Origin: Longirhabdus pacifica
GTDB taxonomy: Bacteria > Bacillota > Bacilli > Paenibacillales > DSM-105158
Assembly: GCF_004115085.1 (NCBI RefSeq)
Contig: NZ_QXJP01000008.1
Coordinates: 62,001-126,000 of the forward strand
Length of the DNA stretch: 64,000 nt
Reading direction: 5' to 3'
A model generated the notes under the pieces. That model made no database searches. It saw only the letters and a program-made list of their open reading frames with translations, and was not told the DNA's origin. Shown piece by piece: positions 27,623 through 36,897 of the stretch (the first letter of the stretch is position 1; the number at the start of each line of letters is the position of its first letter). A program made the position numbers and the translations under genes.

Positions 27623-27652
27623 ATCTTATCACCGTTGGAAACATTTTGTCAA
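27623..27652 (-). promoter_or_regulatory. SigA promoter of the bmr operon
   Basis: TTGACA (27652-27647), 18-nt spacer, TAAGAT (27628-27623) on the minus strand, about 48 nt before the leader ATG. Confidence 0.8.
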
Positions 27653-27688
27653 CGTTTTTTTTAAACATTTCCAATTATCCAACTAAAA

Positions 27689-27713
27689 CGAAAAGGAGCC
27701 AATCTGGCTCTCT
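27689..27713 (-). terminator. Terminator of the small coiled-coil gene
   Basis: GAGCCA/TGGCTC stem with a 3-nt loop, followed by CTTTTCG on the minus strand. Confidence 0.55.
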
Positions 27714-27735
27714 GTTATGATCGTATAAGATTTGG

Positions 27736-27918
27736 TTAGCTATGCACACTTTGTTTGGATTGGCTTGTTTCCTTTGCCAACATTTCTTCCAATTGCTTTA
27801 CATCATGTTCTAGCTCGTTAACATCTTCTTGGATTAAATGTTTCAAATGCTCCTTTTCTTTCAACATTTTTTTTGTACGCCGTAAGCGTTCTTCTACACT
27901 ATACACGCCTGTATTCAT
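27736..27918 (-). CDS. Small coiled-coil protein, hypothetical
   Basis: 60 residues, highly charged helix (VEERLRRTKKMLKEKEHLKH, ELEHDVKQLEEMLAKE) with heptad spacing. Start ATG 27918 behind AAAGGAGC; the frame is open to 28029, but the hydrophobic extension has no ribosome site. No family recognised. Single gene with its own terminator. Confidence 0.65.
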   Translation of the reverse strand: MNTGVYSVEERLRRTKKMLKEKEHLKHLIQEDVNELEHDVKQLEEMLAKETSQSKQSVHS

Positions 27919-28153
27919 GCTTGATGCTCCTTTATTCATATTTAATATGACTCCACCACTTAGTATATGTTGCAGAAAGAAAATGTTGCTTAAAAATTGT
28001 TTATTGGAGATCATGTTGTATATGTTCATATTCTTTTATATGTTGACCTATACTAATATTCATATAAAGAGCACATACAATAAAGTGTAGAATACAGATT
28101 TATTTTTCGTCAGCAACATCGTCATGTACAAAATGGAAAGTGAGGTGTCAGCG

Positions 28154-28936
28154 ATGGAATACGCTTTAATTACAGGCGCATCTAGTGGCATTGGATTGGA
28201 ACTTGCAAAACTATTTGCACAAAATGGGCATCATCTCATCCTTGTTGCCCGTCGCGAAGATAAATTACATGCATTAGCGAAACATATAACAAAACATCAT
28301 CCAATCGATGTTCAAATCATAAAAAAAGATTTAGCAGAAACACATGCAGCAGTAGACATTTATGATCATTGTAAAGAGCAAAACTTGGTCGTTCATACCC
28401 TTGTAAACAATGCAGGAGTTGGCTCATATGGACTTTTTCATGAGAGTGATCTTTCTTCACAGCTTCAAATGATTCACGTTAATATCTCATCGCTCACAGC
28501 CCTTACAAGATTATTTATTCCTGAAATGATAAAGAGAAAACAAGGGAAAGTTTTAAATGTCGCTTCCACTGCTGCTTTTCAACCCTGTCCTTTTATGGCA
28601 GTATACAGCGCGACTAAATCATATGTTTTGTCTTTTTCTGAAGCGATAGGGAATGAACTTAAAAACAGCGGTGTTACCGTAACAGCTTTATGCCCTGGGT
28701 TTACAGAAACGGAGTTTGGGAAGCGAGACGGTCTACAAGGGGTAGATGTGAACAAAAAGTATATGATGAGTGCTTCTACTGTAGCTAAACTTGGGTATAG
28801 AGGCTTACTACGGGGTAAATCGACGGTGATAACTGGAACAATGAATAACGTCATCGTGCAAGCAAATCGACTAGCACCTAGAAGAGCCGCGGTAAACATA
28901 AGTAGAAAAGTATTAGAATCGGTGGGAAAAAAATGA
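28154..28936 (+). CDS. Short-chain dehydrogenase/reductase
   Basis: 260 residues, classical SDR. Cofactor motif TGASSGIG at residues ~6-13, NNAG, catalytic Ser before and YSATK active-site Tyr/Lys. Cytosolic NAD(P)H-dependent oxidoreductase of the DltE/YqjQ-like group; substrate unknown. Start ATG 28154 behind GTGAGGTG. Single gene, ending in a shared bidirectional terminator with hpf. Confidence 0.92.
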   Translation: MEYALITGASSGIGLELAKLFAQNGHHLILVARREDKLHALAKHITKHHPIDVQIIKKDLAETHAAVDIYDHCKEQNLVVHTLVNNAGVGSYGLFHESDLSSQLQMIHVNISSLTALTRLFIPEMIKRKQGKVLNVASTAAFQPCPFMAVYSATKSYVLSFSEAIGNELKNSGVTVTALCPGFTETEFGKRDGLQGVDVNKKYMMSASTVAKLGYRGLLRGKSTVITGTMNNVIVQANRLAPRRAAVNISRKVLESVGKK

Positions 28937-28956
28937 TTGAAAATGTATCAGTATAT

Positions 28957-28995
28957 AAAAGGAGTCTGGCTTTAAAAGTCCAGACTCCTTTCAGC
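28957..28995. terminator. Bidirectional terminator between SDR gene and hpf
   Basis: AAAGGAGTCTGG/CCAGACTCCTTT stem with U-rich flank on the plus strand; the convergent hpf gene may also use it. Confidence 0.75.
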
Positions 28996-29059
28996 ATTTC
29001 AATTACAATTATGCATGTCTATCATTATTTTATATTTTTATTACATCATATTTATTGTA

Positions 29060-29617
29060 TTATTGCGCTGGTTCAATTAAACCGTATTTACCGTCATTGC
29101 GTTTGTACACTACGTTCACTTCTTCTGTGTTCATATTAGAAAATACGAAGAAATTATGTCCTACCATATTCATTTGTAATATTGCTTCTTCCACATCCAT
29201 TGGTTTAAGTAAGTGACGTTTTGTACGAACTACTGTCAAATCGTCTTCCTCTACTTCGCTGTATGCAGAAGTTGTAATACCATTTTCTTTGAAAAGGCCT
29301 TTCAGACCACTTTTTTGACGTACTTTACGATTTAATTTTGTTTTATGCTTTCTAATTTGTCTTTCCAGTTTATCTACAGCTAAATCAATGGAAGCGTACA
29401 TATCTTCGCCACGCACTTCCGCTCTTAAAAGCACATTTTGTAAAGGAATAGTAACCTCAACATTATGAAGATCTTTAACAACCGTTAATGTTACATGAGC
29501 ATCTGATTCAGGGGGAGTGTCGAAATATTTTTCCAATTTACCGATTTTCTTCTCCACATAATCCTTCAGGGCTTCTGTAACTTCAATTTGGTTTCCTCTA
29601 ACGTGAAAATTCATCAT
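29060..29617 (-). CDS. hpf: Long-form ribosome hibernation promoting factor
   Basis: 185 residues. N-terminal HPF/S30AE domain (FHVRGNQIEVTEALKDYVEKKIGKLEKYF) that binds the 30S decoding site, and the C-terminal domain of long HPF (KPMDVEEAILQMNMVGHNFFVF) that joins two ribosomes into 100S dimers. Start ATG 29617 behind AAAGGAGGAG. The 29-bp hairpin array begins about 115 bp upstream of the start. Confidence 0.96.
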   Translation of the reverse strand: MMNFHVRGNQIEVTEALKDYVEKKIGKLEKYFDTPPESDAHVTLTVVKDLHNVEVTIPLQNVLLRAEVRGEDMYASIDLAVDKLERQIRKHKTKLNRKVRQKSGLKGLFKENGITTSAYSEVEEDDLTVVRTKRHLLKPMDVEEAILQMNMVGHNFFVFSNMNTEEVNVVYKRNDGKYGLIEPAQ

Positions 29618-29730
29618 AGTAACTCCTCCTTTTCTCCATTTTACCATAGACAAAAACCTAACTTCAAAAAGAATTTACAAATTTCATTAATGTTTCAAAC
29701 ATTAATGAAATTTCAGTATATGTTCACTTG

Positions 29731-29904
29731 TTTGCGATTCAGTTGCCAATCGCAAATTGTGTACGATTCAGTTGCCAATCGCAAATTGTTTGCGACTCAG
29801 TTGCCAGTCGCAAATTGTTTGCGATTCAGTTGCCAATCGCAAATTGTTTGCGATTCAGTTGCCAGTCGCAAATTGTTTGCGACTCAGTTGCCAGTCGCAA
29901 ATTG
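29731..29904 (+). repeat. Six tandem 29-bp hairpin repeats
   Basis: Units start at 29731, 29760, 29789, 29818, 29847 and 29876, each TTTGCGAYT-CAGTTGCC-ARTCGCAAA-TTG. Units 3 and 6 carry C/G where 1 and 4 have T/A (compensated base pair) and unit 5 has a T/G pair; unit 2 has a changed 5' arm. The loop CAGTTGCC never varies. The array begins directly at the stop codon of the flavoprotein gene (29905) and lies upstream of hpf. There are no spacers, so it is not CRISPR. Confidence 0.95.
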
Positions 29905-31011
29905 TTATTCAATATATTTTTTTATGAAGGAGGTGTCTATCTTTTTTTTCAGTGTCCAACACCATCGTCCGTGTGCCACGAATGTTCCGTATTTTAATAG
30001 GGCCTGACGATGGCCCGTAGATAGTATAGCTAAATAATGTCGCTGTGGTTTGTATGTTTTTAGGTCGGTTCCTTGTACATATGCCAGCAAGTTATGCCAC
30101 AATGTCTCCGCCGCTTTTACTGCATATACACCTGTTTTGGTTACATGAGCATGATGTTTAAAACTTACACAATCCCCTACTCCGAACACATTGGAAAATG
30201 AAGTGCTTTGCAACTGATTGTTAACGAACAAATAGCCAGCTTCATCCGTTTCTAATGTATGATGATATTTAAAAATGGAGGAAGCCGTTACACCAGCTAA
30301 CCAAATTAAAGTATCGTAAGGTAGTGTTTGCTTTGCTTTAGACTGCGTATGGATGACGTGCACTATATCTTTCTCCACTCGTAAAACCTGATTATGCTGG
30401 TGTAAGGAAACACCAACTTGTTGGAAACGCTGTGTCACTATGTTTGTTGCTTTCTTTGAAACTTCATGCAGTATGTTCCCTTGAGAAATTAAGTGAACAG
30501 TATTTGGAATGTCATGCTGATTTCGCCACGATTGAAGGGCCAAACTAATTTCTACACCAGATGCCCCTCCTCCTACAATGATAACGTTTTCACTTTGTCT
30601 TACTTTTTCTATTTGTTGTGGTAACTGATCGTAAGGTTTTATCAGCATGGCATACTGATCCGCACCAGGCACATGACTTGTATTCAAAACAGAACCTATA
30701 TTAAACGAAATGAGGTCATATGTGATCTCTTTTCCTTTTAAAGTTACAATATTTTGCTTCACCGGATCGATATGTTCCACTTTTTCCTGCATAAACATCA
30801 CACCAGCTTGCTTACAAAGTTGACGTAAGTTCACACGTATTTCTGATTGCTGAAATATCCCTTCGGCATAGCCCGAGAGCATACCAGAATAGTATTGATG
30901 CGTACTTGTCGAAATGAGACACACTTGGACATTGTCTAGTTTATGATTTTTCAATTGATGCAAGATGAACAAGTGGGCATGTCCACCCCCTACCAATATT
31001 AACGTTTTCAT
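29905..31011 (-). CDS. FAD-dependent pyridine nucleotide-disulfide-type oxidoreductase
   Basis: 368 residues. FAD-binding GGGHAHL at the N-terminus, second dinucleotide site IIVGGGASGVEIS (near residue 145) and the C-terminal FAD motif VFGVGDCVSF. Resembles NDH-2/SQR-like flavoproteins and especially the group sometimes fused to SelD. Electron acceptor may be quinone (inference). ATG 31011 overlaps the stop of the chemoreceptor gene by ATGA, so the two are co-translated. Its stop codon abuts the 29-bp repeat array. Confidence 0.88.
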   Translation of the reverse strand: MKTLILVGGGHAHLFILHQLKNHKLDNVQVCLISTSTHQYYSGMLSGYAEGIFQQSEIRVNLRQLCKQAGVMFMQEKVEHIDPVKQNIVTLKGKEITYDLISFNIGSVLNTSHVPGADQYAMLIKPYDQLPQQIEKVRQSENVIIVGGGASGVEISLALQSWRNQHDIPNTVHLISQGNILHEVSKKATNIVTQRFQQVGVSLHQHNQVLRVEKDIVHVIHTQSKAKQTLPYDTLIWLAGVTASSIFKYHHTLETDEAGYLFVNNQLQSTSFSNVFGVGDCVSFKHHAHVTKTGVYAVKAAETLWHNLLAYVQGTDLKTYKPQRHYLAILSTGHRQALLKYGTFVAHGRWCWTLKKKIDTSFIKKYIE

Positions 31012-31793
31012 GACGTTACAGTTTCATCTACTAACTCACTTATCGTTTTGATGGCAGTATCCAAACCTTCTGATATATGTATGCGATTTTGAGAAATAGG
31101 TTGACTTAGATGTTGGACTACTTCACTAACTTCGGTCATTTCAACGGACTGGTTATGTAGTGTGTCACTATTTTCATTCAGTTTCTTAGTGATATCTCTA
31201 ATTTGTTCAAAGCGAAACATCACTTCTCCCATACTTTCAATGACTTTATTAGCTGCACTATCCCCAGTTAACGTCTTGTGCAACAACTCATCAATTTGCC
31301 CCGTTATTTTACTTCCCAATTCATGTACTTCAGCGGCAGATTTATTACTGCTTTCCGCTAATTTCTTAACTTCCGTTGCCACGACGTTAAAACCTCTGCC
31401 ATGTTCTCCCGCTCTTGCCGCTTCAATAGATGCGTTTAAAGAAAGCAATTTTGTTTGACTTGCCAGTTCTTGCATTACACCGACAACTTTTAAAATATCT
31501 TTGGAGTAGCTTGCAAGCTCTTGCATTTGTTCTAATATCATAGCTGCTTTTCCTGCAATAGTTTTAATATTTTGATGTACTTCTGCTACTTCTTTTTCTC
31601 CTAAGTTAATATGTTGTTCCGCTTCATCTGATAATGTCTTCATGCTAGATACCTGCACTTGCAATTTTTGGGAATGTGTAGCAATATTGTTAGAATTTTC
31701 AGAGTATTTTTTAACCAAATGTTCCTGATCGTGCATTGTTTCTTTTGCCTTGTTCAGCATTGCTTTCGTATCCTGCAATTGCTTATTTAACAT
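31008..31793 (-). CDS. Soluble methyl-accepting chemotaxis-type protein
   Basis: 261 residues, no membrane helix and no recognisable sensor domain. N-terminal coiled coil, then an MCP signalling domain with hairpin tip LNASIEAARAGEHGRGF and VATEVKKLAESS. It would bind CheA/CheW in the cytosol. Start ATG 31793 behind GGAGTGAG. Coupled to a flavoprotein gene, which suggests redox or energy taxis (inference). Confidence 0.9.
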   Translation of the reverse strand: MLNKQLQDTKAMLNKAKETMHDQEHLVKKYSENSNNIATHSQKLQVQVSSMKTLSDEAEQHINLGEKEVAEVHQNIKTIAGKAAMILEQMQELASYSKDILKVVGVMQELASQTKLLSLNASIEAARAGEHGRGFNVVATEVKKLAESSNKSAAEVHELGSKITGQIDELLHKTLTGDSAANKVIESMGEVMFRFEQIRDITKKLNENSDTLHNQSVEMTEVSEVVQHLSQPISQNRIHISEGLDTAIKTISELVDETVTS

Positions 31794-32026
31794 TAATCTC
31801 ACTCCAATTCATCATATTTTGCTTTTTACGGTTACATGATAAAAAACGATATACTTATTTCTATTATACAAAAAAACGTGTCGACATTGGGAATATTTTG
31901 TATATTCACAACTTTCTCCCTACCTTTTCTTCCATACCCTTCACCATATAGTAAGTATGCACTATATAACGAGTATACAATCATTCGTTTAATTGTGATA
32001 TAATCTCAAAAAAAGGAGGCGGAATC

Positions 32027-33670
32027 ATGCTTGCAAGTAAGCGTAAGGTTGTATTGTTCAGTATACTCATATCTCTCATTTTTATTATCATCGGTTTTTA
32101 TTCCGATGGATTGAAGAGAGATGCACTGTCGGAAACATCAGAATTAACTGATGAAATGGAATCGCATCAAGACGAAGGAACAACATCAGTTGATAAAATA
32201 GCGAATGATGCAAGTCATTGGACGAAGTGGAACGATGTGGATGATAACCACTTTTATCGTATAACAGATAATAAATTTGAAATAAATAATCATTATTATC
32301 TTCTTAACGGTGCCAAGTTAACAAACAAAGAAGAATTGGGAGGAGAAGTAGTTTTTACGTTTAAAGTGGATGGCGCAGATAAGAAATTACATCTCCAAGA
32401 TTTAATTTATGCAAGTAACTACCATACTGATTATCAAAAACCGCTTGCGCATTATTGGGTTGAAAACGAAACGTTGATTTTAAAGGCAACCGAGGATGAT
32501 GTTGTAATAAATAAAGAAGTGATGACAAATATCCCACTTGTTCCTACAGTAGGTGAAAGCAACACAATAATTCCGGAACACATTGAAGCCATTATTGATT
32601 CTTACGGAGATGAAGGTAGTGGAGATTTGTCCTTGGCATACACAGCGCGTCAAATAAATAACGTGTGGCATGTTCTCTTAGTAAATACAATGTATATCAT
32701 TAATGATCAGAATGACCTACAAAAAATAGGAGAATTGCCAGTAAACAACGCTTCATCTTTTAACAATTCATACGGAATAAGTTATTCAGCAGAAGATTTT
32801 ATACAGGTTGATAATCAATGGTTTGTAGCCGATACATATGGAGACAGATTAGTGAAATTGGATGCATACTTTAATGTAATTGCCGAAGTCGAACTGTTAT
32901 CTCCCTATGCGGTGCAATGGTCAGACGACGACACACTTATCGTGGAGTCCTTAGCTCATACGTATGAAATAGACAATGATCTCAATATAGTGAATCAAAA
33001 AACCAGAACATTCGAACCCTTCTCTGGAGATTGGAATGAGAAAGAGATAGATGAAAATCTCGTCTATGTAGATAATGAACTTGATATCCTGTGGCAGCTA
33101 AATGGAGGTACATTAACGCAATATAACCAGTCAGAAAACACACTACGGACGTATTATATAGAAACTTCAACTTATATGCTTTCTTCTGATTCGATCATCC
33201 CTTATAAAGATAAAGTGCTCGTGTTGACAGATCATCAAATTTACTTTTTTGAACGTAATGGTGACTTTGAGAAAGTTATTGAGATGGATAAAGAGAGATA
33301 TGAAGATTATCGATGGGAGATACCATCTAGTGGTAGTTATGTACTATTAGAAGAGGCCGATCTGTTGTATATCGTCATTGACTCACAAGTGATTGAGGTA
33401 GATTTAAAAACGGAAGAAATGAGAACCATCTTTTCACACTATCGAATAGGCTATTTACTATATGACCAAAACAAACTGTATTTTTCACTCGTTAATGATA
33501 CTAGTAGAGGAAAGATGAATCAACTCATTACTTACGATTTAGATCAAGCGTCTTTAGAACGCAAACAGTACATGGGGGATTATGAAACATATGCAATCAT
33601 CGATCAACAAATGGTGTTTAAACAGAGAGATGATACATTAAAACAAATCTCTCTAGATGAAGTCAACTAA
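32027..33670 (+). CDS. Membrane-anchored extracellular protein, unknown function
   Basis: 547 residues: one N-terminal helix (VVLFSILISLIFIIIGFY) and then an acidic extracellular region. Repeated short strands with W/Y and Asp turns (QWFVADTYGDRLVKLD, DNELDILWQLNGG, DLLYIVIDSQVIEVDL) suggest a beta-propeller. No family recognised. ATG 32027 behind AAAAAGGAGGCGG, with TATAAT at about 32000. Stands alone, followed by a strong terminator. Confidence 0.75.
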   Translation: MLASKRKVVLFSILISLIFIIIGFYSDGLKRDALSETSELTDEMESHQDEGTTSVDKIANDASHWTKWNDVDDNHFYRITDNKFEINNHYYLLNGAKLTNKEELGGEVVFTFKVDGADKKLHLQDLIYASNYHTDYQKPLAHYWVENETLILKATEDDVVINKEVMTNIPLVPTVGESNTIIPEHIEAIIDSYGDEGSGDLSLAYTARQINNVWHVLLVNTMYIINDQNDLQKIGELPVNNASSFNNSYGISYSAEDFIQVDNQWFVADTYGDRLVKLDAYFNVIAEVELLSPYAVQWSDDDTLIVESLAHTYEIDNDLNIVNQKTRTFEPFSGDWNEKEIDENLVYVDNELDILWQLNGGTLTQYNQSENTLRTYYIETSTYMLSSDSIIPYKDKVLVLTDHQIYFFERNGDFEKVIEMDKERYEDYRWEIPSSGSYVLLEEADLLYIVIDSQVIEVDLKTEEMRTIFSHYRIGYLLYDQNKLYFSLVNDTSRGKMNQLITYDLDQASLERKQYMGDYETYAIIDQQMVFKQRDDTLKQISLDEVN

Positions 33671-33707
33671 CTAAAAAGATTAATTCCATGAACAGCAATG
33701 AACATAA

Positions 33708-33740
33708 CGAAAAAAGCCGAATTTCATCGGCTTTTTTCGC
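33708..33740. terminator. Strong terminator after the anchored protein gene
   Basis: AAAAAAGCCGA/TCGGCTTTTTT stem with a 5- to 6-nt loop; works on both strands by sequence. Confidence 0.9.
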
Positions 33741-33846
33741 AATACTTCTTTTTATAGATGCACTCACACCATCATTTCCACTTACATAATCAAGCAAACC
33801 TATCTTGACATAAGGTTATCCGTCTTTTTCATTCCTATTCCTTGTC

Positions 33847-33876
33847 TTGACAGGCAAAACGTCTCTCATCTATGAT
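33847..33876 (+). promoter_or_regulatory. Probable SigA promoter of the ALDH/ADH operon
   Basis: TTGACA (33847-33852), 18-nt spacer, TATGAT (33871-33876). The leader to the ATG is nearly 190 nt and contains a CTGCATG/CATGCAG hairpin (about 33900-33930). Confidence 0.55.
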
Positions 33877-33976
33877 AGAAGAAATCATATTATCGTTGCA
33901 TCTGCATGTAACAACGCATGCAGCAAGTGTATGTTAAGTAAATAAAAGTCACTATACTATTAAAATTTTTCTTTTT

Positions 33977-33990
33977 TGTAAACGATTACA
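33977..33990 (+). promoter_or_regulatory. CcpA cre site
   Basis: TGTAAACGATTACA matches the Bacillus consensus TGWAANCGNTNWCA at every position. It lies about 100 bp downstream of the predicted -10 and 73 bp before the ALDH start, a roadblock position typical for carbon catabolite repression. Confidence 0.8.
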
Positions 33991-34062
33991 TTTAAAAACC
34001 AGAAAATTCAGATTAGAAAGAATAATAAACTTCAAACTATTTATAATGAAGGAGGGTATTGT

Positions 34063-35607
34063 ATGTCTTTACAGCAACAAGTAGATGTAAAAACATTCTT
34101 GCTGTTTATTAATGGGGAATGGACACCAGCTACTCACGGAGAAACATTTGATGTCAGCAATCCCGCAACTGGTGAATTAGTAGCTAAAGTAGCGAAAGCC
34201 ACGAAAGAAGATGTAAATAAAGCCGTTACCGCTGCTCGTGAAGCTTTTGAGTTAGAAGCATGGCGGGAAATGAAGCCAGAACAGCGCTCTAAAATGTTAC
34301 TGATGATAGCGCAAAAGATTATAGCTAATGCAAAAGAACTCGTGTACTTAGACGCTATCAGTTCTGGTGGAACGGTAAGAAGGCTCTCTAACAGCGATGT
34401 GTTGCAAACAGCACTATTTTTTCAAACACTCAGTAAATTTGTCCTAGAATATCCTTACTCCGAAACACTACCTATGCCACTCTTCCCTGGTCCAGCACAT
34501 AACTTTGTTTGGCGAGAACCTATTGGAGTTTGTGCAGCCATTACACCATGGAACATGCCGATGTTAATTGCATCATGGAAAATCGCCCCTGCACTTGCTA
34601 TGGGAAATACCATTGTTCTTAAACCAGCAAGCTACACCCCTCTATCCACACTTAAATTTGCAGAAATTATTTCAGAAGTTGTCCCGAAAGGCGTCATCAA
34701 CGTCGTTACAGGTTCAGGAGCAGAAGTTGGGGAGTCTCTTGCAGCCCATCCTGATGTTGATAAAATCGCTTTTACTGGTTCTACTGAGGTAGGACGTAAG
34801 ATTATGTCCATTGCAGCCAAGACGGTGAAGAACACGACACTAGAACTTGGCGGAAAGTCCCCTAACATTTTACTGGATGATGCTGATTTAGAAATCGCCA
34901 TTCCTGGAAGCTTGTTCGGTGTATTTTTACATAGCGGTCAATTATGTGAATCTGGTACAAGGCTTTTCGTTCCCGATCACATGTATGACACTGTCATTAA
35001 TTTACTCGTGAAACAAACAAGCAAACTCAAACTCGGTAACCCTCTTGATCCTTCCACCGACATGGGACCTGTTATTTCAGCGAAACAGCAAGAAAAAATC
35101 TTATCTTATATTGAATCGGCTAAAAAAGAAGGGGCAAGAGTCATTTGTGGCGGTAAAAAAGAGACGGTTCCAGGATGCGAAGGTGGACACTTTATTCGAC
35201 CTACGATTTTAGCAGATGTAGCAAATGACATGAAGGTCGCAAAAGAAGAAATTTTTGGACCTGTATTGTCTGTCATACGATACAACAGCGTGGAAGAAGC
35301 CATTGAGATGGCAAATGATACGATTTATGGCCTAGCTGCTGGAGTATGGACGAAAGATGTGAATAAAGCATACGATGTGGCACGCAAGCTACGTGCTGGT
35401 GTGGTATGGATTAATGATTGGCATTTACTGAGACCAGATGCACCATTCGGTGGATATAAACAGAGTGGTATCGGAAGAGAAATGGGTAAACATTCTCTAG
35501 ATGAATACACACAAACAAAGCATGTCCACACGTCGATGACACCAGAGCTTAACAAACGCAGCTGGTATAACATATTATTTTCAAATTCAAATGATGAATT
35601 GAGGTGA
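34063..35607 (+). CDS. Aldehyde dehydrogenase (NAD+)
   Basis: 514 residues, ALDH superfamily. PWNMPML, NAD loop FTGSTEVG, general base Glu in LELGGKS (near residue 260) and nucleophile Cys in SGQLCESG (near 295). Oxidises aldehydes to acids. ATG 34063 behind GAAGGAGGG. Stop overlaps the ribosome site of the ADH gene, so alcohol is probably oxidised in two steps. The cre site suggests use as a secondary carbon source. Substrate unknown. Confidence 0.95.
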   Translation: MSLQQQVDVKTFLLFINGEWTPATHGETFDVSNPATGELVAKVAKATKEDVNKAVTAAREAFELEAWREMKPEQRSKMLLMIAQKIIANAKELVYLDAISSGGTVRRLSNSDVLQTALFFQTLSKFVLEYPYSETLPMPLFPGPAHNFVWREPIGVCAAITPWNMPMLIASWKIAPALAMGNTIVLKPASYTPLSTLKFAEIISEVVPKGVINVVTGSGAEVGESLAAHPDVDKIAFTGSTEVGRKIMSIAAKTVKNTTLELGGKSPNILLDDADLEIAIPGSLFGVFLHSGQLCESGTRLFVPDHMYDTVINLLVKQTSKLKLGNPLDPSTDMGPVISAKQQEKILSYIESAKKEGARVICGGKKETVPGCEGGHFIRPTILADVANDMKVAKEEIFGPVLSVIRYNSVEEAIEMANDTIYGLAAGVWTKDVNKAYDVARKLRAGVVWINDWHLLRPDAPFGGYKQSGIGREMGKHSLDEYTQTKHVHTSMTPELNKRSWYNILFSNSNDELR

Positions 35608-35612
35608 ATACA

Positions 35613-36836
35613 ATGACATTAACGTATAATCAATTTGGTCAAAGAACTGCTATTCATAGCGGCACAGGAACAAGAGCAATGATTCCTGAACTCTTTAGAG
35701 GTTTACATGCCAAACGAATCGTATTATTTAGTGATGCTGGACTACAATCTGCAGGCATTGTAGACAAAATAGCTTCCCTGTTTGATTTACCTAAGCAGCA
35801 ACATGGCCCAGAACTAGTTGGTATATATTTAGATATACAACAAGATGCTAGTAGTGAGTGTGTCAATGCAGCGGCTCGTTATGCTCGTGAAGTCGGTGCC
35901 GATGCCTTACTTGCGGTAGGTGGAGGAAGCGTTCTCGATGCGGTAAAGGGAGTGAAGTATTGCCTTGCGAAAGGCATTACAGATATTAAGTCCATCATTA
36001 CAGGAGGCATCCTTGTAGAAAATTGGCCTCAAGCACAGCCGATGTCGATTCCTCATGTTGCCGTACCTACAACTGCAGGTACGGGTTCTGAAGTATCGCC
36101 AATAGCGGTCATTTACAACGAGCAATTAAAAATAAAATCCAATATCATTCATCCTTTTATTAACGCAGATATGGCCGTGTTGGATCCAGATTTAACGGTT
36201 GGCTTGCCTCCATTTATTACTGCGTTTACCGGATTCGACGCTCTAACCCATGCCATAGAAGCACTGGCATCTCCTAAAGCAACTGTACTGACAGACGCTT
36301 ATGCACTGCATGCTATACGTATTATTTCGAAACAACTACCTGCTGTTGTAAAAGATGGAGCCTATCTTCCGGCACGTATGGAAATGTTGCAGGCAAGTTT
36401 GATTGCCATTACTGCGTTTAGTTTCGCTCTGAATGCGATTCCCGTTCACAACTTTGCTCATGCATATGGAGCATTGTTCCGCATTCCACACGGGCTAGCC
36501 AATGCCGTCTTCTTGCCCGAAGTGATGGAACATATTCCTCAACTATATTTACCTAAAAGCTTCGAACTCGCGCAAGCGCTAGGTATTGACACCAATGGGA
36601 AGCAACGTGAACATTTACTGAAAGATAGTGTCCATAAAATAAAAGAGTTGCAGCAGCAAGTCGATCTGCCAGCTGATTTTAGGGATTACAACATTAATGC
36701 ATCTCAGCTAGAAGCTACGATAAAAGCTGTGTCCAAAGATCCAGCAGCGCGCTCCTTCCCTATCCCAGCAGAAACCATTCAAACCATTGGAATGAAGGTC
36801 ATCTTCAATAAAAATGAAGTGTTAACTTCAACTTAA
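35613..36836 (+). CDS. Iron-containing alcohol dehydrogenase
   Basis: 407 residues, group III ADH. NAD-binding AVGGGSVLDAVKG and PTTAGTGSEVSP; metal ligands in FDALTHAIEAL and NFAHAYGALFRIPHG. Start ATG 35613 behind TTGAGGTGA; GTG 35604 lies inside the ribosome site. Encoded 5 bp after ALDH. Substrate unknown. Confidence 0.93.
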   Translation: MTLTYNQFGQRTAIHSGTGTRAMIPELFRGLHAKRIVLFSDAGLQSAGIVDKIASLFDLPKQQHGPELVGIYLDIQQDASSECVNAAARYAREVGADALLAVGGGSVLDAVKGVKYCLAKGITDIKSIITGGILVENWPQAQPMSIPHVAVPTTAGTGSEVSPIAVIYNEQLKIKSNIIHPFINADMAVLDPDLTVGLPPFITAFTGFDALTHAIEALASPKATVLTDAYALHAIRIISKQLPAVVKDGAYLPARMEMLQASLIAITAFSFALNAIPVHNFAHAYGALFRIPHGLANAVFLPEVMEHIPQLYLPKSFELAQALGIDTNGKQREHLLKDSVHKIKELQQQVDLPADFRDYNINASQLEATIKAVSKDPAARSFPIPAETIQTIGMKVIFNKNEVLTST

Positions 36837-36844
36837 CCTCATAC

Positions 36845-36897
36845 AAAAAGAAGCCTCATGAAGGTGCTATGAGCACTTTTCACTGGCTTCTTTTTGT
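36845..36897. terminator. Terminator of the ALDH/ADH operon
   Basis: AAAAAGAAGCC/GGCTTCTTTTT stem with inner pairing, U-rich on both strands. The small GNAT remnant ends inside it. Confidence 0.75.

Noticed and set aside
29731-29904. CRISPR array
   Set aside because: Period is a constant 29 bp with no unique spacers, and no cas genes are present.
29588-30007. Plus-strand open frames encoding a repeated peptide across the 29-bp array
   Set aside because: The repeats arise from translating the hairpin array, there is no ribosome site, and the ends overlap hpf and the flavoprotein gene on the other strand.
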